DNA of 33,603 bases from an uncultured Collinsella sp. (GTDB lineage Bacteria > Actinomycetota > Coriobacteriia > Coriobacteriales > Coriobacteriaceae). The translations under genes were made by a program, and so were the position numbers. Numbering within the stretch: the first letter of the stretch is position 1; every line of letters starts with the position of its first letter. The stretch lies in NCBI GenBank assembly GCA_900545665.1, contig UQZU01000025.1, forward strand, positions 1-33,603. Direction: 5' to 3'. This document shows positions 29,682-33,603 of the stretch, piece after piece. The notes under the pieces were generated by a model. It did no database searches. It was not told where the DNA came from and worked only from the letters and a program-made list of their open reading frames with translations.

Positions 29682-32168
29682 ATGAGTATCAAGCGTTTGG
29701 CACTTTGCCGCAGTCAGGGCCGTCTGTTTGTGCTGCTTCGTTTTGCCGGTCAGGATGTCGCTGCGCTTATTGAGCAGGAGGGTTCTCAAGCGTTTGCCCA
29801 TGCGACGACGAGCGGTTCTTGTGTGCCGTTGCTGGTGTTCCCAGTCGATCATGGCCGTGTGCTGGCGTTTTGCCCTTCCGTTTCCGATTACGAGCGCGAG
29901 CTCGCCGTCTTGGTGCTTCCGTTTTTGGATGGCTCGTCGATGGATGTCGTTTTTGCATCCGGTGGTCAAAGGTTGGGCTCCATTCGTCTCGATAGCCGCG
30001 TGGCCAAGTTGGAATCCAAGATTAACTACAAAGCAAAGCCTGCGCTGTGCGCGCTTATCCGCGATGCGCAGCGTGGCGAATGCTGCGGTCGCTACGAGAT
30101 CGATGCCATTCGCTATTTACCGGCAGACGCCGGCGCGGTGTGGCGCTATGAGGTTACCTGGGCGGGAGACCCCCAGTGCGCACCTGAGCTCCAGATCTTC
30201 GATACGCATATGAATGCCATCGATGTCACTGTGCATGTGTTTGAATCGCAGGTCGATGTGCCGCAGCGCAACGGTTGCCGCGTCAATAAAACGTATCTGA
30301 GCGTTGAGATGCCCCAGGATATACGAGATTTTGTCGCGATTGTGAGCGATCCCACGGAGCAGATCCAGAGCGGGTTTTGCGCCATGGATGGTCGCCTGTA
30401 CAACGGCATGTTCGATGACAGCTGGAACCGCATGAAGGACGCGCGTGCAGACGACGCAGCTTATCGACGTTGGTTTGAGCAACATCGCGCAAAGCCGGGC
30501 GATTTGGCGTGCCAGCGTGTCGCTTCGGCGGCCTTTGCCTATAGACCGCTCGTGAGCATTGTGGTGCCGTGCTACAAGACTGATCGGGTCTACCTGCGCG
30601 AGCTGCTGGACTCGGTGCAAGCCCAGAGCTATGACAACTGGGAACTGCTCCTTATGGATGCCTCGCCCGAATGGGATGCGGTGGCCAATCTTGCGGTAGC
30701 CGCTCACGACGAGCGCGTCCGCCGCATCGAGCTGCCCGACAATGGCGGCATTGTGGTCAACACCAACGCAGGCATCCAGCTGGTGGCGGGCGATTACATC
30801 GTATTCTTGGACCACGATGACATCTTGGAACCGGATGCATTGTTCCACTACGTTGCCGCGTTGAACAAATCTGTCGAGGGTGAGCGTCCGCAGGTCCTGT
30901 TCTGTGACGAGGACATGTTCCAGAAAACGGGGGAGTGGGGCCAGCCGGTCTTTAAGACCAAGCTCAACGTCGACCTGCTCTATAGCCATAACTGTGTAAC
31001 CCATTTTCTGATGGTGGAGAAGGTCCTGATCGACTCCATCGGTATGTCGCCAGAAGACGTCGCGGGCGCCCAGGATTACGACCTTACGCTCCGTTGCCTT
31101 GCTGCGGGCGCGCGGTTTGAGCATGTTGCACACGTGCTATATCACTGGCGTGTGCACCCCGGCTCCACCGCCGACGGCTCTGCCGATAGCAAACCGTACG
31201 CCATCGAGGCCGGTCGTCTTGCGTTGCAGCGCCACTTTGACGCCTTGGGCGTTCACGGCGAGGTCGAGGAGACCGAGACGCCGTTCGTCTACCGCATGCG
31301 TTATGCACTGCCGGAGCCTGCGCCGCTCGTGAGCATTGTGATTCCGACCAAGGACCACGTCGAGACGCTCGATGCCTGCGTGATGTCGATTGCCGAGAAT
31401 GCAACGTACGCCAACTACGAGATCGTCCTGGTGGAGAATAATAGCGAAGATCCGGAGACGTTCGCGTATTACGAGGGCCTGCCGGAGCGCGTGGCTGCCG
31501 CGTCTGACGGTAAGGGCAGCGCTCGCGTTGAATACTGGCCGGGCGAGTTTAATTACTCCAAAATTATTAACTTTGGCGTTGAACATGCCGAGGGCGACTA
31601 CCTGCTACTGCTCAACAACGACACCGAGGTTATGACCCCGGACTTTATCGAGGAGATGATGGGCTATCTGCGGCGTCCCGACGCGGGCGTGGTGGGCGCC
31701 AAGCTCTACTTTGCCGACCATCTGGTGCAGCACGCTGGCATTGTGGTCGGCGTGCGCGGCGCACTTGCCCATGCCAACCAGGACTTCTCGGCAAAGCGCG
31801 AGGGATATCTTGCCCGCGCCGTGCGCCCGGGCAACTTCAGTGCCGTAACGGGCGCCTGCCAGATGGTCCGTCGCGACGTTTTTGAGCAGGTCGAAGGCTA
31901 CGACGAGGAGTTCGCCGTCGGTTTTAACGATGCAGACTTTTGCCTGCGCGTATGGGAGGCGGGCTACCGCACCATCTTTACGCCCTATGCCGAGCTGTAC
32001 CACTACGAGTTCACCTCGCGCGGCAGGGAAGAGGCCAGCGAGGAAAAGCTACGCCGTTGGAAACGCGAACAGGCACTGTTCATGCAGCGCTGGCCGGGGT
32101 TTTTCTTGATGGGTGATCCGTGGCTGGGGCCTAACTTGTCCTCCGAAAGCGAGTACTTCTCGCTTTAG
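29682..32168 (+). CDS. Large two-domain glycosyltransferase family 2 protein
   Basis: The product is 828 aa. Residues 1 to about 285 are an N-terminal region with no motif I recognise. Two GT-A domains follow. The first (about 288-530) has LVSIVVPCYKTD, GGIVVNTNAGIQLVAGDYIVFLDHDD (HDD near residue 375) and QDYDLTLRC. The second (about 547-800) has LVSIVIPTKDHVETLDAC, YEIVLVENNS, YSKIINFGVEHAEGDYLLLLNNDTEV (NND as DXD motif), GACQMVRRDVFEQVEGYDEEF and NDADFCLRVWEAGYR. The tandem arrangement resembles the GT2 RfbC/rhamnan-type enzymes that add two residues or polymerise. It is the last gene of the apparent operon, and no clear terminator follows. Confidence 0.9.
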   Translation: MSIKRLALCRSQGRLFVLLRFAGQDVAALIEQEGSQAFAHATTSGSCVPLLVFPVDHGRVLAFCPSVSDYERELAVLVLPFLDGSSMDVVFASGGQRLGSIRLDSRVAKLESKINYKAKPALCALIRDAQRGECCGRYEIDAIRYLPADAGAVWRYEVTWAGDPQCAPELQIFDTHMNAIDVTVHVFESQVDVPQRNGCRVNKTYLSVEMPQDIRDFVAIVSDPTEQIQSGFCAMDGRLYNGMFDDSWNRMKDARADDAAYRRWFEQHRAKPGDLACQRVASAAFAYRPLVSIVVPCYKTDRVYLRELLDSVQAQSYDNWELLLMDASPEWDAVANLAVAAHDERVRRIELPDNGGIVVNTNAGIQLVAGDYIVFLDHDDILEPDALFHYVAALNKSVEGERPQVLFCDEDMFQKTGEWGQPVFKTKLNVDLLYSHNCVTHFLMVEKVLIDSIGMSPEDVAGAQDYDLTLRCLAAGARFEHVAHVLYHWRVHPGSTADGSADSKPYAIEAGRLALQRHFDALGVHGEVEETETPFVYRMRYALPEPAPLVSIVIPTKDHVETLDACVMSIAENATYANYEIVLVENNSEDPETFAYYEGLPERVAAASDGKGSARVEYWPGEFNYSKIINFGVEHAEGDYLLLLNNDTEVMTPDFIEEMMGYLRRPDAGVVGAKLYFADHLVQHAGIVVGVRGALAHANQDFSAKREGYLARAVRPGNFSAVTGACQMVRRDVFEQVEGYDEEFAVGFNDADFCLRVWEAGYRTIFTPYAELYHYEFTSRGREEASEEKLRRWKREQALFMQRWPGFFLMGDPWLGPNLSSESEYFSL

Positions 32169-32180
32169 ACAATGGTTTAA

Positions 32181-32279
32181 CTGCTGTCGAGAGCCGCTAA
32201 GGACACTAAGGGCTATGACTATCTGGTGCAACTGGTCGGTTACTCCATTTGGCAGCGCGCCAACTTGCACCTGCCATAG
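32181..32279 (+). pseudogene. Possible C-terminal remnant of a lost gene
   Basis: A 32-codon stop-to-stop frame bounded by TAA (32178) and TAG (32277) encodes a protein-like peptide ending YDYLVQLVGYSIWQRANLHLP, without a start or ribosome site. It could be the tail of a gene removed when the RhuM-Fic segment arrived, or chance. Family unknown. Confidence 0.25.
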
Positions 32280-32314
32280 GAAGGAATGTCGATTCTGGTG
32301 TTCGGGCGAAGGCG

Positions 32315-33259
32315 CTACGCGATGAAATTCTCCACTAGCGCAACTATCGAGTCCTTCTCGCTTGGATCGGAGAGGGCGACCATGAGCGTCATCGCCGCCA
32401 GCGCGTTGCCCTCCACGCGGAGTCTCTCTCCGTCTCTGAGGACTCCGTTCTTATCGAGGAAGTGTATGAAGAGCGCCGCCGCGGAGCGCTTGTTGCCATC
32501 CAAGAACGGATGGTCCTTCACTACGAGGTAGAGAAGGTTGGCGGCCTTCGCTTGAACGGAGGGATATAGGTCTTGGTCGCCAAAGCCTTGATAGAGAGTG
32601 CTGATGATTCCGGCGAACTGGTTGTCCCGCTCTCGTCCGAACAGGGTGGACGACGAATAGAACGGTAGACTGCGGACGACTTCGAGGGCTTCGGTATAAT
32701 CGAGCTCCCAGTTGGGCTCGTTACCCTGTGGCGCCTTCATCCTTCCCGTATCGTATTCGTCGAGCAGGGTAAGGCTCGGAAGGTACTTCCGCAGCACCTC
32801 GGCCGCGCCGGAGAGCTCCGGCGCGCTTGATCGCTCGAGGACCTTGAAGACCGTTCCAAGCGCCTCGAGCCTTTTTTGGTTGATGGAGTAACCCTGCAGG
32901 AGGTGCTGCTTGAGCACGCCATTTGCCCACCGGCGGAAGTACACGCCCTGCTGGGACTTCACACGGTAGCCAACTGAGATGATCATGTCGAGGTTGTAGT
33001 GCTCGACCTGACGTTTTACCGTTCTTGTTCCCTCCAAACGAACTATTTCAAAAAATGAAATAGTTCGAATTCCGGCAAGCTCTTCCTTTGCTGCGGAATG
33101 AATGTGCTTGGAAATAGTCGGCACTCCGCGCCCGAACAACGTCGCCATCTGCTGCTGGGTCAGCCAGACCGTATCACCGTCGACGCGCACGTCCAAGTGG
33201 ACGGTGTGGTCGGGATTCTCGTACAAAGCGATTTGTTGGATTTCGGTCGCAGTGCGCAT
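32315..33259 (-). CDS. RhuM family protein with C-terminal Fic/Doc domain
   Basis: The product is 314 aa. ATG at 33259 (MRTATEIQQIALYEN) is chosen because GGGGGC lies upstream; the TTG at 33295 has no such site. The N-terminal half is RhuM-like: HLDVRVDGDTVWLTQQQMATLFGR, VKRQVEHYNLDMIISVGYRVKS and FRRWANGVLKQHLLQGYSIN. The C-terminal half is a Fic/Doc fold with HPFLDGNKRSAA (about 250-261), in which the Fic HxFx(D/E)GN(K/G)R loop is intact and has the Lys of the Doc-type variant. Such enzymes transfer AMP, phosphate or related groups to proteins, often as toxins or phage-defence components. No antitoxin partner gene is adjacent in this window, and no inhibitory Phd-like gene precedes it. Confidence 0.9.
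   Translation of the reverse strand: MRTATEIQQIALYENPDHTVHLDVRVDGDTVWLTQQQMATLFGRGVPTISKHIHSAAKEELAGIRTISFFEIVRLEGTRTVKRQVEHYNLDMIISVGYRVKSQQGVYFRRWANGVLKQHLLQGYSINQKRLEALGTVFKVLERSSAPELSGAAEVLRKYLPSLTLLDEYDTGRMKAPQGNEPNWELDYTEALEVVRSLPFYSSSTLFGRERDNQFAGIISTLYQGFGDQDLYPSVQAKAANLLYLVVKDHPFLDGNKRSAAALFIHFLDKNGVLRDGERLRVEGNALAAMTLMVALSDPSEKDSIVALVENFIA
33039..33067. repeat. 12-bp perfect inverted repeat inside the RhuM-Fic gene
   Basis: CGAACTATTTCA (33039-33050) and TGAAATAGTTCG (33056-33067) are separated by AAAAA. It lies in codons for the TISFFEIVR part, between the RhuM helix-turn-helix-like segment and the VEHYNLD block, and is much more AT-rich than its surroundings. Confidence 0.7.
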
Positions 33260-33485
33260 AGCGCATGCCCCCTTTGATAAGTTCGACGTGGACAAGCTTG
33301 CTCTTTAGGAATAGAGCGCTTCCACCGTGTCTGTTGTATATGGTGCCAACCGGCATCCCGCCGGTCAGCTGACGTCGCGAGCGCCAGCTAAGCCAGGGTC
33401 GGGGCAGCGGGGGTTCACGGCGCCGGCGCTTCGTACCATTGGGGGCCTCCGAAGCGACTTTCACCCTGTCTTGTTCGGTAAAGAC
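33260..33485 (-). other. Long structured leader upstream of RhuM-Fic
   Basis: About 225 nt separate the promoter at 33486 from the start codon. The stretch is GC-rich and includes an ACCGGC/GCCGGT hairpin (33349-33365) and other palindromic segments. Open frames on both strands look accidental. No named riboswitch is recognised. Confidence 0.4.
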
Positions 33486-33494
33486 AGTATACCA
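33486..33494 (-). promoter_or_regulatory. Extended -10 promoter for RhuM-Fic
   Basis: On minus, TGG-TATACT (33494-33486) is a good extended -10 element. On the + strand GATATAAT (about 33523-33530) could serve outward transcription. The -35 boxes are weak for both. Confidence 0.45.
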
Positions 33495-33589
33495 CGAAAC
33501 ACGAACATGCGTACGTATTTCTGATATAATTATAGCCGGACGCGGCGCGCCTTGATTATCAACTTCATCCGAACACCTCCCACATTCAT

Positions 33590-33603
33590 CCGCACATGTG
33601 CGG
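33590..33603. repeat. Perfect 14-bp palindrome at the contig end
   Basis: CCGCACATGTGCGG closes the window, preceded by two TTCATCCG copies (33564-33571 and 33585-33592). It may be the edge of a larger inverted repeat where assembly stopped. Confidence 0.6.

Noticed and set aside
33327..33524. 65-codon + frame near the right end
   Set aside because: It has no ribosome site, overlaps the promoter/leader of the minus-strand gene, and its peptide looks accidental.
1..33603. CRISPR array or prophage
   Set aside because: No regularly spaced direct repeats, and no phage structural or integrase genes were seen.

Overview
This window is a draft contig from a high-G+C Gram-positive bacterium, most likely a gut Coriobacteriia member of the Collinsella type. 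That placement is inferred from gene content, not from a search: an actinobacterial-style Rho with a long Ala/Lys/Arg-rich N-terminal insert, a sufCBDSU operon with a divergent Rrf2 regulator, a GGGtGRT/NifU-like pair, and a sortase-anchored wall protein. The first 42 bases are not genomic. They are an Illumina Nextera adapter plus index, so the 5' end of rho is truncated by library sequence.

Layout. 43-4094: rho (5' partial), a membrane-anchored low-complexity protein of unknown function, and a VanZ-like membrane protein, all on +. 4208-6421 (minus): ROK fructokinase-type sugar kinase and a class I/II aminotransferase, each followed by a terminator. 6587-6878: tRNA-His and two tRNA-Lys in one transcription unit with a recognisable promoter and terminator. 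6966-9514 (minus): DinD and a FAD-dependent NadB/fumarate-reductase-like oxidoreductase. 9836-11593 (minus): GGGtGRT protein and its NifU-like partner. 11997-12809: a single-copy Y1 (RAYT/IS200-like) transposase with a C-terminal helix-turn-helix, followed by about 0.6 kb of apparently non-coding DNA with stable inverted repeats.

13471-18716 (minus) is a compact sufC-sufB-sufD-sufS-sufU Fe-S assembly operon with overlapping or near-overlapping genes. Its promoter region holds an inverted repeat shared with a divergent Rrf2 regulator (18897-19328). The regulator is followed 8 bp later by a two-gene nucleotidyltransferase/HEPN-like module of the MntA-HepT/HI0073-HI0074 type. 20159-21958 encodes a secreted lysozyme-like protein with a low-complexity stalk and an MPKTG sorting signal. 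22161-23957 encodes an AAA-ATPase-like/PD-(D/E)XK-type protein whose nuclease core looks eroded.

23982-32168 is a cell-surface polysaccharide glycosyltransferase cluster: one GT2 gene on minus, then five on + in an apparent operon. Two of the five are recent paralogues flanking a third, and the last is a two-GT-domain giant. The window closes with a RhuM-Fic protein on minus (32315-33259), its promoter and a structured leader. The most notable system-level observations are the coupling of an Fe-S-type Rrf2 regulator to a toxin-antitoxin-like pair, the uncharacterised GGGtGRT/NifU-like pair, and several strong inverted repeats not explained by terminators.
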